A DNA stretch of 64,000 nucleotides from Prevotella sp. (GTDB lineage: Bacteria > Bacteroidota > Bacteroidia > Bacteroidales > Bacteroidaceae): the NCBI GenBank assembly GCA_017619375.1, contig JAFZSL010000046.1:1-64000 (forward strand), in the 5' to 3' direction. The translations under genes and the position numbers were made by a program. The notes beneath the pieces are model-generated. The model ran no database searches. It saw nothing but the letters and a program-made list of their open reading frames with translations, and was not told the origin of the DNA. Numbering within the stretch: the stretch's first letter is position 1; each line of letters starts with the position of its first letter. Of this stretch, positions 50,378-60,194 are shown one piece after another.

Positions 50378-53300
50378 TCAATAGTCTCTCTGGATGTCAG
50401 CGATTTTCTCATGCAACCTTGCCATTTTCTCCTCTTCGAGCACACGTTTGTATTCGATAGGGACGACTTGTATGAAGTCATCAATGTAGCGATGCCAGTC
50501 GTCGAGCATGCGTCCAGCGAGGGCGGATCCAGTATGGAGGTAGTGCTGACGGACGAGTTCAAGCAGTTCTTTGCGTGAGACAGAGTCCTCGATCAACGAG
50601 AGTTCCACCATATCCATATTGCAGAAATAATCGAAAGTGTGATCAGGGTCATAAACATAAGCCACGCCCCCCGACATGCCAGCCGCGAAGTTTCGTCCCG
50701 TCTTGCCGAGAACCACCACTCGCCCTCCAGTCATGTATTCGCAGCAGTGGTCTCCAGCCCCTTCGATGACAGCGATAGCCCCCGAGTTGCGCACGCCGAA
50801 ACGTTCGCCCACCTGTCCATTGACATAGAGTTCGCCACTTGTTGCACCATAGAGGCCTGTATTGCCTGCGATGATGTTGTTTTCAGCATGGAAGAACTCA
50901 CCCGAGCGTACCGGCGGAAGGATGCTGATGCGTCCCCCACTAAGTCCCTTGCCGAAATAGTCGTTCGCCTCTCCTTCAAGTTTCAGGTTAAGACCTCGAA
51001 CGGCAAATGCTCCGAATGACTGGCCAGCCGATCCTTTGAACTTGATGTTGATGGTGCCATCAGGCAGTCCTTGCTCACCATATTTCTTGGCTATGACACC
51101 AGAGAGCATCGTCGTCACGGCACGGTCGGTATTCTTAATGGCATAGTCCAATGTGATTTCTTCTTGTTGTTCAATGGCTTTCGCTGCAGCCTTGATAATT
51201 TCCTCGTCCTTCACGCCACTTACCGTCGTGAACCGGCCACGATCCCAGAACAAAGGCTTGTTTGTTTCCGGTTTGTGCAAAAGTCGGTGGAAGTCTATGG
51301 TTTTCTGTTTGTCAGTGACATCGGCAACATTCACCTCTATGAGTTCCGTGTGTCCGATGATTTCCTTAAGGCTGTGCACGCCTATCTCGCTGAGATATTC
51401 ACGCACTTGCTGAGCGAGGAAGGTGAAGTAGTTCACGACATACTCCGCACGTCCCTGGAAGTGTTTGCGCAGTTCCGGATTCTGTGTCGCCACTCCCATC
51501 GGGCAGGTATTGGTGTTGCACTTACGCATCATCACACATCCAAGGACAATGAGCGGCAATGTTCCGAAAGAGAACTCGTCAGCTCCCAGCATCGCCATAA
51601 CGACCACATCCTTCGCTGTCTTCAATTGTCCATCAGTCTGCAGACGCACCTGGTTTCTCAGACCATTCATGACAAGAGTCTGTTGGGTTTCGGCCAGTCC
51701 GATTTCTGGCGAAATGCCAGCGAAGCGCATGCTGGAAGCCGGACTTGCTCCCGTTCCACCCTCAGCCCCGCTGATTACGATGAGGTCGGCCTTTGCTTTC
51801 GCCACACCGGCAGCGATGGTACCCACCCCGCTCTCTGCCACCAGTTTGACACTGACAGCCGCCGTAGGGTTGATGTTCTTCAAATCGAAGATGAGTTGTG
51901 CCAAGTCCTCGATGCTGTAGATATCATGGTGTGGAGGCGGTGATATCAGGGAGATGCCAGGAATGGCGTTTCTCGTCTTGGCTATGATGTCGTTCACCTT
52001 GAAACCAGGCAACTGCCCACCTTCTCCGGGTTTTGCGCCTTGCGCCACCTTGATTTGTATTTCTTCAGCATTGACAAGGTATTCCGCAGTCACGCCGAAT
52101 CGTCCACTTGCTATTTGTTTCGTCTTGCTTGACAGCGATACGCCATCCACCTCTGTATGATAGCGTTCATTATCCTCTCCACCTTCGCCAGTGTTGCTGC
52201 GTGTGCCCAGGCGGTTCATCGCCAACGCCAAAGCCTCGTGTGCCTCGATGCTCAATGCGCCGAAACTCATGGCACCCGTCACGAAATGCTTCACAATACT
52301 CTCCACCGGCTCCACCTCGTCGATGGGGGTCGGGACGGCAGCTTTCTTCCATCCGAAGAAATCGCGGATGAAGATGGGCCTTTCACCCTTATCGACCATT
52401 GCCGCCCACTGCTTGAACTTCTCGTAATTTCCCGTCCTTGTGGCCAACTGCAAATTTACAATCGTCTCCGGGTTCCATGCGTGCCATATGCCATCCTTCC
52501 TCCACGAGAAGAGGCCCTGGTTCTTCAACGTAGGTATTCCATTTGTCGAAGCATTGCTACACTCCATGGCCGCCTTGTGCATGGCAACGGCATCGCGTGC
52601 AATTTCCTTCAGCCCTATGCCACCTATGGTGCTCGTCTGCGTTCCAAAATACCTTGCAAGCAAATTCTCACTTATTCCGATGCTTTCGAAAATCTTCGCA
52701 CCCCGATATGAGCGGATGGTAGATATTCCCATCTTCGACATGATCTTCTTCAGTCCCTTGTCCACAGCCTTGATGTAATTTTTCTCAGCCGTGGCATATT
52801 CCTCTTGAATCTTGCCTCGCTTTACAAGGTCGTCAAGAACGGCGAAAGCCATATACGGGCAGATGGCACTTGCCCCATAGCCCAGCAACAAGGCCACATG
52901 CATCGTCTCGCGTATTTCGCCACTCTCCACTATCAACGCCGTCTGCACCCTCTTTCCCACGCTTATGAGATGATGGTGCACGGCACTCACCGCCAACAAC
53001 GAAGGGATGGCCGTTCTCTTGTCGTCGATGTCGCGGTCGGAGAGGATGATGTAATTCACGCCATCGTCCACGCTGTTCTCCGCGTCATGGCAGAGGTCTT
53101 CAATTGCAGTTCGCAGTCCTTCCTCGCCTCTTTCCACATCAAACAGCATTGCCAATTTTTGGGTCTTGAATCCCTTATACCTAATATTGCATAATATATC
53201 CAATTGCGTATTCGTCAGCACGGGTTGCGGCAAGCGCACCATCTTGCAATTTGAGGCATCAGGAGTCAAAATGTTAGTCCCCACGGCACCGATGTACTCG

Positions 53301-54895
53301 GTAAGGCTCATCACCAACTCTTCACGTATAGGGTCGATGGCGGGATTCGTCACTTGAGCGAACTGCTGTCGGAAATAGTTGAACAAATTCTGCGGGCGGT
53401 CGCTGATGACCGCAAGCGGCGTATCGTTGCCCATGGCAGCCACAGGTTCCTGACCAGTTGTTGCCATTGGGATGATGGTGCGGTCGATGTCCTCCTGTCC
53501 GAAACCGAAGTTCACGAGTTTATTCTCAAAACCGCACACGCTGTTTTCCACATGCCGCCCGCTCTTCAACTTTTCCAATTGCACCCGGTTTTCATTCAGC
53601 CACTCACGATAGGGATGCGCCTTCGCCAGCTGTTCCTTGATTTCCCCATCATAGTAGATTTTTCCCTCCTGTGTGTCGATAAGGAGTATCTTTCCCGGCT
53701 GCAAACGACCTTTGCTCACGATGTCCCCAGGTTCGAAATCCATCACGCCCACCTCGCTGGCCACGACCATCATCCCGTTTTTGGTGATGGTGTAACGACT
53801 CGGACGCAGTCCGTTTCTGTCGAGCATACCACCGGCGTACCGTCCATCACTGAACAACAAAGCTGCTGGCCCGTCCCAGGGTTCCATGAGAATGGAGTGA
53901 TATTCATAGAAGGCCTTCAGGTCCTCACTGATAGGGTTTTTGTCGTTGAAGCTCTCAGGTATGAGAATGGCCATCGCCTGAGGCAGCGACAGTCCACTCA
54001 TGGTCAGGAATTCGAACACGTTGTCAAGGCTTGCCGAGTCGCTCATGGCTTCCTGCACGATGGGACGCAGGTCCTTGATGTCGCCTAACGCCTCACTGTT
54101 CAGCACACTTTCGCGTGCCTTCATCCACCCGCGGTTACCACGGATGGTGTTGATTTCGCCATTGTGTGCCAACAATCTGAAAGGCTGGGCCAACGACCAC
54201 GTGGGGAATGTGTTGGTGCTGAAACGCGAGTGCACCAGTGCCAGGCCACTTGTGAGATACGGGCTCGACAAGTCGGGGAAGTATCTGCGCAACTGACCAC
54301 TGGTCAACATACCTTTGTAAATGATGTTCTTGCTGGATAACGAACAGATGTAGAAGTCCTTGTCAGAGATTCGGTTTTCAATCCTTTTCCTTACCTTATA
54401 TAAAATGCGGTCAAAGACTTCAACTTTCTCATCGCTCACACCAGTCACAAAAACCTGCTTGATGGACGGCTCCACCTCAAGTGCGCCCGTCCCAAGGACT
54501 TCCGAACACGTTGGAACCATCCGCACATGCATCAACGACAGTTCTTCGCGCTCAATTTCCTCTATCATCACGCTCAGGATGGCCTGCTGCTTTTTCTCGT
54601 CCTTCGGGAGGAACATCAGTCCCGTACCGTAATGTCCCTTCTCGGGGACAGGTATTCCCTGCAAGAGGATGAATTCGTGAGGAATCTGGATCATGATTCC
54701 TGCACCATCGCCAGTCTTGTCTCGGGTCTCGGCTCCACGATGCTCCATGTTTTCCAACACCTTCAGGGCATTGTCCACCAATTCGTGACTCTTGTTGCCA
54801 TGGATGTTCACTATCATACCCACGCCGCATGCATCATGTTCATAGCAGCTTTGGTATAATCCTTCTTGTGTTTGAGTTTGCTTACACTTTGTCAT
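50378..54895 (-). CDS. gltB: Glutamate synthase large subunit (GltB)
   Basis: A 1505-residue GOGAT large subunit making two glutamates from glutamine and 2-oxoglutarate. A 22-residue propeptide precedes the amidotransferase nucleophile Cys23 ('YEHDACGVGMIVNIHG'). The glutaminase domain (about 23-420), central domain, FMN-binding synthase domain ('LIVISGAEGGTGASPASS') and 3Fe-4S cysteines ('CVMMRKCNTNTCPMGV') are in order, followed by the C-terminal GXGXG beta-helix ('GEANDYFGKGLSGGRI', 'GNTGLYGATSGELYVNG'). The start at 54895 is chosen because it gives the standard propeptide; the upstream extension crosses the promoter. First gene of the leftward nitrogen run. Confidence 0.97.
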   Translation of the reverse strand: MTKCKQTQTQEGLYQSCYEHDACGVGMIVNIHGNKSHELVDNALKVLENMEHRGAETRDKTGDGAGIMIQIPHEFILLQGIPVPEKGHYGTGLMFLPKDEKKQQAILSVMIEEIEREELSLMHVRMVPTCSEVLGTGALEVEPSIKQVFVTGVSDEKVEVFDRILYKVRKRIENRISDKDFYICSLSSKNIIYKGMLTSGQLRRYFPDLSSPYLTSGLALVHSRFSTNTFPTWSLAQPFRLLAHNGEINTIRGNRGWMKARESVLNSEALGDIKDLRPIVQEAMSDSASLDNVFEFLTMSGLSLPQAMAILIPESFNDKNPISEDLKAFYEYHSILMEPWDGPAALLFSDGRYAGGMLDRNGLRPSRYTITKNGMMVVASEVGVMDFEPGDIVSKGRLQPGKILLIDTQEGKIYYDGEIKEQLAKAHPYREWLNENRVQLEKLKSGRHVENSVCGFENKLVNFGFGQEDIDRTIIPMATTGQEPVAAMGNDTPLAVISDRPQNLFNYFRQQFAQVTNPAIDPIREELVMSLTEYIGAVGTNILTPDASNCKMVRLPQPVLTNTQLDILCNIRYKGFKTQKLAMLFDVERGEEGLRTAIEDLCHDAENSVDDGVNYIILSDRDIDDKRTAIPSLLAVSAVHHHLISVGKRVQTALIVESGEIRETMHVALLLGYGASAICPYMAFAVLDDLVKRGKIQEEYATAEKNYIKAVDKGLKKIMSKMGISTIRSYRGAKIFESIGISENLLARYFGTQTSTIGGIGLKEIARDAVAMHKAAMECSNASTNGIPTLKNQGLFSWRKDGIWHAWNPETIVNLQLATRTGNYEKFKQWAAMVDKGERPIFIRDFFGWKKAAVPTPIDEVEPVESIVKHFVTGAMSFGALSIEAHEALALAMNRLGTRSNTGEGGEDNERYHTEVDGVSLSSKTKQIASGRFGVTAEYLVNAEEIQIKVAQGAKPGEGGQLPGFKVNDIIAKTRNAIPGISLISPPPHHDIYSIEDLAQLIFDLKNINPTAAVSVKLVAESGVGTIAAGVAKAKADLIVISGAEGGTGASPASSMRFAGISPEIGLAETQQTLVMNGLRNQVRLQTDGQLKTAKDVVVMAMLGADEFSFGTLPLIVLGCVMMRKCNTNTCPMGVATQNPELRKHFQGRAEYVVNYFTFLAQQVREYLSEIGVHSLKEIIGHTELIEVNVADVTDKQKTIDFHRLLHKPETNKPLFWDRGRFTTVSGVKDEEIIKAAAKAIEQQEEITLDYAIKNTDRAVTTMLSGVIAKKYGEQGLPDGTINIKFKGSAGQSFGAFAVRGLNLKLEGEANDYFGKGLSGGRISILPPVRSGEFFHAENNIIAGNTGLYGATSGELYVNGQVGERFGVRNSGAIAVIEGAGDHCCEYMTGGRVVVLGKTGRNFAAGMSGGVAYVYDPDHTFDYFCNMDMVELSLIEDSVSRKELLELVRQHYLHTGSALAGRMLDDWHRYIDDFIQVVPIEYKRVLEEEKMARLHEKIADIQRDY

Positions 54896-54936
54896 ATTAT
54901 CCTTTTCAAAACTTTCTTTTTGACTAAAAACCGCTG

Positions 54937-54967
54937 CAAAGGTATTGCAAAAAGTCAACAAAACAAA
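54937..54967 (-). promoter_or_regulatory. Promoter of the gltB run
   Basis: On the minus strand TTTG (54964-54967) and TACCTTTG (54937-54944) have a 19-nt spacer; the gltB start is 42 nt downstream. Confidence 0.85.
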
Positions 54968-55030
54968 GATTTTTATGACTTTTTTAATCTTAAAAATCCA
55001 TCAAACAATCAAATTGCCACAAAAATATGC

Positions 55031-55123
55031 ATTTTTCATACATTTTGTCATCATGAAGAGAGGAAAGGGTCGCTAAACTATACAAATTGTCATTTTTCAT
55101 AAAATTATGCAATCAAAATGACA
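55031..55123. promoter_or_regulatory. Candidate operator repeats between gltB and amt
   Basis: ATTTTTCATA occurs at 55031-55040 and again at 55092-55101. TGTCAT occurs at 55046-55051 and 55088-55093 (42 bp apart, four helical turns), and its complement ATGACA at 55118-55123, just before the amt promoter. TATGC also appears on both sides. Such clustered direct and inverted copies suit a regulator binding site, but the regulator is unknown. Confidence 0.45.
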
Positions 55124-55128
55124 TCGAA

Positions 55129-55162
55129 TTTGGGTTATTGGTTTCTGAATTTAGTAATTTTG
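55129..55162 (+). promoter_or_regulatory. Promoter of amt
   Basis: TAATTTTG (55155-55162) fits the -7 consensus. TTTG at 55129-55132 is 22 nt upstream, a little farther than ideal, which would suit an activated promoter. Confidence 0.6.
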
Positions 55163-55205
55163 CAGCCGAAATCAAACAAAGTGTAAGAATTAAAGGTATA
55201 AAGGT

Positions 55206-56582
55206 ATGAAGATTAAGAGAAGATGGATAATCCTTATGACGATGATGGTCCTGATATCCATTGCCGGTTTGGTGTCAAGCGAGCCCACCTTTGAATGCGA
55301 CTGGTCTGTGATATCTGCTGCTGATGTGGCATGGATCATCACCGCCACCATTTTTGTTTTGATGATGACACCGGGTTTGTCATTTTTCTACGGAGGCATG
55401 GTGGGTGCCAAGAATGTCATTTCAACCATGTTGCAGTCATTCATTGCCATGGGTTTGATATCGGTTTTGTGGGTGGCAATAGGCTTCTCCCTTTGTTTTG
55501 GCGACGACATAGGAGGTGTCATAGGTAATCCGCTGACGTTCCTCATGTTCCAAAACGTGGGTGCCGAGACATATACCACCCCAGCAGGTAATATATTAGG
55601 TGGCGCGACGATACCCTTGGCTCTCTTTGCATTATTCCAGATGAAGTTCGCCATCATCACCCCTTCCCTCATCACCGGTTCATTTGCAGAGCGAGTCCGT
55701 TTTTCAGCATACATGTTCTTCATGATGTTTTTCTTCTTCGTCATCTATTGTCCGTTAGCTCATATGACATGGCATCCCGAAGGACTATTCATGCGTTGGG
55801 GCGTGGTTGACTTCGCTGGCGGTATCGTTGTGCATGCCTCATCAGGCATAGCAGCATTAGCGGGGGCCATCTTCCTTGGTCGGCGAAGCACAAAGAAGAG
55901 CGAGCCAGCCAACATCCCCTTCGTCTTGCTTGGTGCTGCGATGCTTTGGTTGGGATGGTTCGGTTTCAATGCCGGTTCGTCCCTCCACGCCGACGGTCAA
56001 GCAGTCAAAGCATTCCTCAACACCAACACGGCATCTGCGACAGCCATGATGACCTGGATTTTCTTCGACTGCCTTCGCGGACGCAAGCCATCAGCCATGG
56101 GAGCCGCAGTAGGTTGCGTTGTTGGCTTGGTGGCCATCACCCCATCTGCAGGTTATGTCACCGTAGGCCAGAGCATCTTCATTGCTTTCATCATCACGCT
56201 CATCTGCAACGTGGCGGTATACTGGCGTTCACGCAGCAGCATCGACGATGCCTTGGATGTGTTTCCCACGCATGGCACAGGCGGTATTTTCGGCACGGTG
56301 CTGACAGGTGTATTCATCCAAGAGGGACTGATTGCCGGTACTACAGACGGTTTGGTGATCTTCCTATATCATCTCCTCGCCATCGTCATCGTATTTATCT
56401 ATACTTTCGCCATGAGTTGGCTGGGCTACAAACTCATCGACCACCTCATCCCCATGCGCGTATCTCCATATAGTGAAAAAGTTGGACTGGACTTCTCCCA
56501 GCACGACGAGCACTACGGCCTCGCCCACATAGGTGAACGCGAACTGGCTGAATATGAGGAGCATATCAAGGGGAAATTGTAG
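55206..56582 (+). CDS. amt: Ammonium transporter (Amt)
   Basis: A 458-residue ammonium channel with a signal-like N-terminal segment (1-26) and about 11 membrane helices. 'TPGLSFFYGGMVGAKNVISTMLQS', split over helices 1 and 2 (core FFYGGMV), is a family signature. The pore histidines are in 'VVDFAGGIVVHASSGIAAL' and 'DVFPTHGTGGIFG'. The C-terminal cytosolic tail is about 45 residues. No glnK/glnB (P-II) gene is adjacent, unlike many amt loci. First gene of the rightward nitrogen run; the gap to pyrG is 173 bp and holds GTTA-rich low-complexity sequence. Confidence 0.95.
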   Translation: MKIKRRWIILMTMMVLISIAGLVSSEPTFECDWSVISAADVAWIITATIFVLMMTPGLSFFYGGMVGAKNVISTMLQSFIAMGLISVLWVAIGFSLCFGDDIGGVIGNPLTFLMFQNVGAETYTTPAGNILGGATIPLALFALFQMKFAIITPSLITGSFAERVRFSAYMFFMMFFFFVIYCPLAHMTWHPEGLFMRWGVVDFAGGIVVHASSGIAALAGAIFLGRRSTKKSEPANIPFVLLGAAMLWLGWFGFNAGSSLHADGQAVKAFLNTNTASATAMMTWIFFDCLRGRKPSAMGAAVGCVVGLVAITPSAGYVTVGQSIFIAFIITLICNVAVYWRSRSSIDDALDVFPTHGTGGIFGTVLTGVFIQEGLIAGTTDGLVIFLYHLLAIVIVFIYTFAMSWLGYKLIDHLIPMRVSPYSEKVGLDFSQHDEHYGLAHIGERELAEYEEHIKGKL

Positions 56583-56755
56583 AATGCCCCAAGAAGAAGT
56601 GAAGAAATTAGAGAAGTTAAGAAGTTTGGGGGTTAGAGGAGTTAGAGACATTACTCTTGCAAATGAATAGAACAGGAATGCCAATGTCGATAACTCCGAC
56701 AACTCCGAAGACAAGACATAGGGTTACGCAAACGACAAACAACAATAAAGGATTT

Positions 56756-58417
56756 ATGGATACCAAGTACATTTTCGTGACAGGCGGTGTGGTATCTTCG
56801 TTGGGCAAGGGAATCATCTCCGCCAGCATAGGGAAACTGCTACAGGCCCGAGGTTACAAAATAACCATACAGAAGTTCGACCCCTATATCAACATAGACC
56901 CGGGGACACTGAATCCCTATGAACACGGTGAGTGCTACGTGACTGCAGACGGGATGGAGACCGATCTCGACCTCGGGCACTACGAGCGTTTCACAGGCAT
57001 CCACACCACACGTCACAACAGCATCACCACGGGGCGCATCTACAAGACGGTGATCGACCGCGAACGGCGTGGCGACTACCTGGGCAAGACCATCCAAGTG
57101 GTGCCGCATATCACCGATGAAATCAAGCGTTGCATGTTGAGGGAGGAAGACAAGGAAGAACAACTGGACTTCGTCATCACAGAGGTGGGCGGGACCATCG
57201 GCGACATCGAAAGCGCCCCCTTCATGGAAGCCATCCGTCAATTGCGCTGGCAACTCGGTCGCGACGCCGTCTGCGTTCATTTGACCTACGTTCCTTATTT
57301 GAAGGCAGCCAACGAGTTGAAGACCAAGCCCACCCAACACTCTGTAAAAGAACTTCAAGGCATGGGCATACAGCCAGACATCTTGGTGTTGCGCACAGAG
57401 CGCCACCTTGATGACTCGCTGCGCCAGAAGGTGGCATCATTCTGCAACGTTGATTTGGAATGCGTGGTGCAGAGCGAGGATTTGCCCAGCATCTACGAGG
57501 TGCCTGTCAGCATGCAACGACAAGGACTTGATGCAGCCATAATGAGGAAGATAGGCATTCCCGTAGGCGAGACCCCGGCCATGCAGCCATGGTGCGACTT
57601 CCTTGAACGCAGGAAACGAGCCACGAAGGAAATCAAGGTTGCACTGGTAGGCAAATATGATTTGCAAGACGCCTACAAAAGCATCATCGAAAGCCTTGCC
57701 CATGCCGGTACGTACAACGACCGCAAGGTAAAGGCTGTTTTCGTCAATAGCGAGGGCATCACCCACGAGAACGTCGGCGAACTTCTCAGCGGCATGTCTG
57801 GGATAGTCATCTGTCCCGGCTTTGGCCAACGTGGCATAGAGGGGAAGATGATTGCCGCAGAGCATGGGCGCACGCACGACATACCCACTTTCGGCATTTG
57901 CCTCGGCATGCAGATGATGGTGATAGAGTTTGCCAGGAATGTGTTAGGCTACAAGGATGCCAACAGCATGGAATTTGCCATGAATGCGGATTTGAAATCC
58001 TCCGATTCACAAGTTGGGGCTTGCAAATCCCCAACAACACATCCCGTCATCGACCTGATGGAAGAGCAGAAGAGCATCACGCAGATGGGTGGCACGATGA
58101 GGTTGGGCCTTTACGAGTGTGAACTCGTCAAAGGCAGCCGCACTTACGAGGCCTATGGTGAAAAGTCATTCATCAAGGAGCGCCACCGCCACCGCTATGA
58201 GTTCAACAACCAATATAAAGACGAATTTGAGAGCCACGGTATGAAGTGCGTAGGTTTCAATCCGGCAGCCAACCTTGTGGAGATTGTAGAGATACCAGAC
58301 AACCTTTGGTATGTCGGGACACAATTCCATCCGGAATATTCATCCACGGTTCTGCATCCGCATCCTTTGTTCATATCGTTCATTAAAGCCTGCATCTATG
58401 GAGCAACTGAAGCATGA
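56756..58417 (+). CDS. pyrG: CTP synthase
   Basis: A 553-residue enzyme that aminates UTP to CTP using glutamine. The synthetase domain begins 'TKYIFVTGGVVSSLGKGI' (ATP loop) and includes 'TVYFDPYINIDPGT'-like metal residues ('KFDPYINIDPGTLNPYEHG'). The class I glutaminase domain (about 295-545) has nucleophile Cys in 'FGICLGMQMMV' and the His-Glu pair in 'QFHPEYSST'. The frame is open 33 codons upstream into low-complexity sequence; the Met at 56756 gives the normal N-terminus. Its last 20 bp overlap purF. Confidence 0.97.
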   Translation: MDTKYIFVTGGVVSSLGKGIISASIGKLLQARGYKITIQKFDPYINIDPGTLNPYEHGECYVTADGMETDLDLGHYERFTGIHTTRHNSITTGRIYKTVIDRERRGDYLGKTIQVVPHITDEIKRCMLREEDKEEQLDFVITEVGGTIGDIESAPFMEAIRQLRWQLGRDAVCVHLTYVPYLKAANELKTKPTQHSVKELQGMGIQPDILVLRTERHLDDSLRQKVASFCNVDLECVVQSEDLPSIYEVPVSMQRQGLDAAIMRKIGIPVGETPAMQPWCDFLERRKRATKEIKVALVGKYDLQDAYKSIIESLAHAGTYNDRKVKAVFVNSEGITHENVGELLSGMSGIVICPGFGQRGIEGKMIAAEHGRTHDIPTFGICLGMQMMVIEFARNVLGYKDANSMEFAMNADLKSSDSQVGACKSPTTHPVIDLMEEQKSITQMGGTMRLGLYECELVKGSRTYEAYGEKSFIKERHRHRYEFNNQYKDEFESHGMKCVGFNPAANLVEIVEIPDNLWYVGTQFHPEYSSTVLHPHPLFISFIKACIYGATEA

Positions 58418-60185
58418 GTGTGGCGTGGCGATGATTCGCCTGCTAAAGCCGCTTGAGTATTACGAGAAGAAATATGGCACATGGCGGTATGGTTTGAACA
58501 AGCTATACCTGATGATGGAGAAACAGCACAACCGGGGACAAGAGGGAGCAGGTGCCGCCTGCGTCAATCTCGACGCCCCCGCCGGAATGGAATACATGTT
58601 TCGTGAACGTGCCGAAGGGAAGGATGCCATAACGGAGATTTTCAAACGCATCTCCCACTCCACCGCGAACGAAGATTCCCATCAGACAAAAGAAAATCCT
58701 TTCTTTGCCGGACAACTTTACATGGGACACCTACGCTATTCCACGACGGACAAACGAGGCTTGCAATATGTCCACCCGTTCCTTCGTCGCAACAACTGGC
58801 GTGCAAAGAACCTTTGCCTGTGCGGCAACTTCAACATGACCAATATCGACGAGGTCTTTGAGCTACTGACACGCCAAGGCCAATCGCCCAGGATATATGG
58901 CGACTCCTACATCATGCTGGAACTGATGGGCCACAGGCTCGACCGTGAAGTGGAACGTCTATACGGCGACGCAAGACTAAAAGGGCTGAAGGACATTTTC
59001 ATCACCCGATACATTGACGACAACATACAGATGGCCCATGTGCTCCGCACCACCATGTGTCATTTCGATGGAGGTTATGTGATGTGCGGTCTTACCGGCT
59101 CCGGGGAGATGTTTGCCATGCGCGACCCCTGGGGCATACGCCCAGCCTTCTACTACCAAGACGACGAAGTGGTGGCTGTCGCCAGTGAGCGACCAGTCAT
59201 CCAGACCACCTTCGACTTAGACACCAACGACATACAAGAACTGCGCCCCGGCCAATCACTCATTGTCAACAAGAGTGGGAGATGCCACTTGGAACAGATA
59301 CTTCCGGAACGGAAATACAGCGCTTGTTCTTTTGAGCGCATCTATTTCAGTCGCGGTTCCGACCAAGACATCTACCAGGAGCGGAAGCGATTGGGAGAGC
59401 AACTGGCGCCAACCGTCATGGATGCCATCGATGGCGACATCGCACACACCGTATTCTCATACATCCCCAACACCGCCGAGGTGGCATTCCATGGCCTGAC
59501 CGACAGTTTCAGGAAACTTGACCACGATGTGCGCATCGAGAAGGTGGTGTGGAAGGACATCAAACTGCGCACCTTCATCACCGAAGACAAAGAACGCAAC
59601 GACCTCGCCGCACATGTCTACGACATCACTTACGGTTCACTGCGCCCCCATGAGGACAACCTGGTCATCATCGACGATTCCGTCGTCCGCGGCACCACAT
59701 TGAAAGAGAGCATATTCCAAATCCTCGACCGTCTGCATCCCAAGAAAATCGTGATGGTGTCGAGTTCGCCTCAAATCCGTTATCCCGACTATTACGGCAT
59801 CGACATGTCGAGTCTTGGTGAACTCTGCGCCTTCCGTGCCGCCATTGCGTTGATCAGGGAGCGAGGCATGAGCAGACTGATTACGGACGTTTATCATTCT
59901 TGCAAGACACAACCATTGGCGACAAACCACGTCCGTGCCATTTACGCCCCTTTCACAGCAGAGGAAATCAGTCGGAAGATTGTCGAAATGTTGCGTCCCG
60001 ACGGTATGCGCACCCCTGTGGAAATGGTGTTCCAAAGCATGGAAGGCTTGCACCAGGCATGTCCGCGACATCCCGGCGATTGGTATTTCACCGGCCGTTA
60101 CCCCACTCCTGGCGGCATGCGCATGGTGAACCAGGCATTTGTGAATTATGTGGAAAACTCAGAAAAGAGAAACAATCAACAATGA
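58398..60185 (+). CDS. purF: Amidophosphoribosyltransferase, long form (PurF)
   Basis: A 595-residue glutamine PRPP amidotransferase, first step of purine synthesis. The Met at 58398 gives 'MEQLKHECGVAMIRL', with nucleophile Cys8 exposed after a 7-residue propeptide; this start lies inside the pyrG 3' end (20-bp overlap). The Ntn glutaminase domain (about 8-280) contains 'QHNRGQEGAGAACV', 'HLRYSTTDKRG' and 'LCGNFNMTN'. The phosphoribosyltransferase domain (about 330-520) has the PRPP loop 'VIIDDSVVRGTTLKESI'. It is roughly 100 residues longer than typical PurF (about 470-510). Bacteroidetes genomes may carry a second, shorter PurF, which is not in this window. Confidence 0.9.
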   Translation: MEQLKHECGVAMIRLLKPLEYYEKKYGTWRYGLNKLYLMMEKQHNRGQEGAGAACVNLDAPAGMEYMFRERAEGKDAITEIFKRISHSTANEDSHQTKENPFFAGQLYMGHLRYSTTDKRGLQYVHPFLRRNNWRAKNLCLCGNFNMTNIDEVFELLTRQGQSPRIYGDSYIMLELMGHRLDREVERLYGDARLKGLKDIFITRYIDDNIQMAHVLRTTMCHFDGGYVMCGLTGSGEMFAMRDPWGIRPAFYYQDDEVVAVASERPVIQTTFDLDTNDIQELRPGQSLIVNKSGRCHLEQILPERKYSACSFERIYFSRGSDQDIYQERKRLGEQLAPTVMDAIDGDIAHTVFSYIPNTAEVAFHGLTDSFRKLDHDVRIEKVVWKDIKLRTFITEDKERNDLAAHVYDITYGSLRPHEDNLVIIDDSVVRGTTLKESIFQILDRLHPKKIVMVSSSPQIRYPDYYGIDMSSLGELCAFRAAIALIRERGMSRLITDVYHSCKTQPLATNHVRAIYAPFTAEEISRKIVEMLRPDGMRTPVEMVFQSMEGLHQACPRHPGDWYFTGRYPTPGGMRMVNQAFVNYVENSEKRNNQQ

Positions 60186-60194
60186 CAATTTGAT

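Larger units (their letters stand above)
54896..55205. other. Shared control region of gltB and amt
   Basis: The 310-bp divergent gap holds the gltB promoter (54937-54967), the amt promoter (about 55129-55162) and repeated motifs between them (55031-55123). It is strongly AT-rich. No gene, P-II gene or recognised riboswitch is present. Confidence 0.75.

Noticed and set aside
58311..58397. Upstream extension of PurF
   Set aside because: The Met at 58398 places the nucleophile Cys after a short propeptide, as the family requires; the extension is only the pyrG 3' end in another frame.
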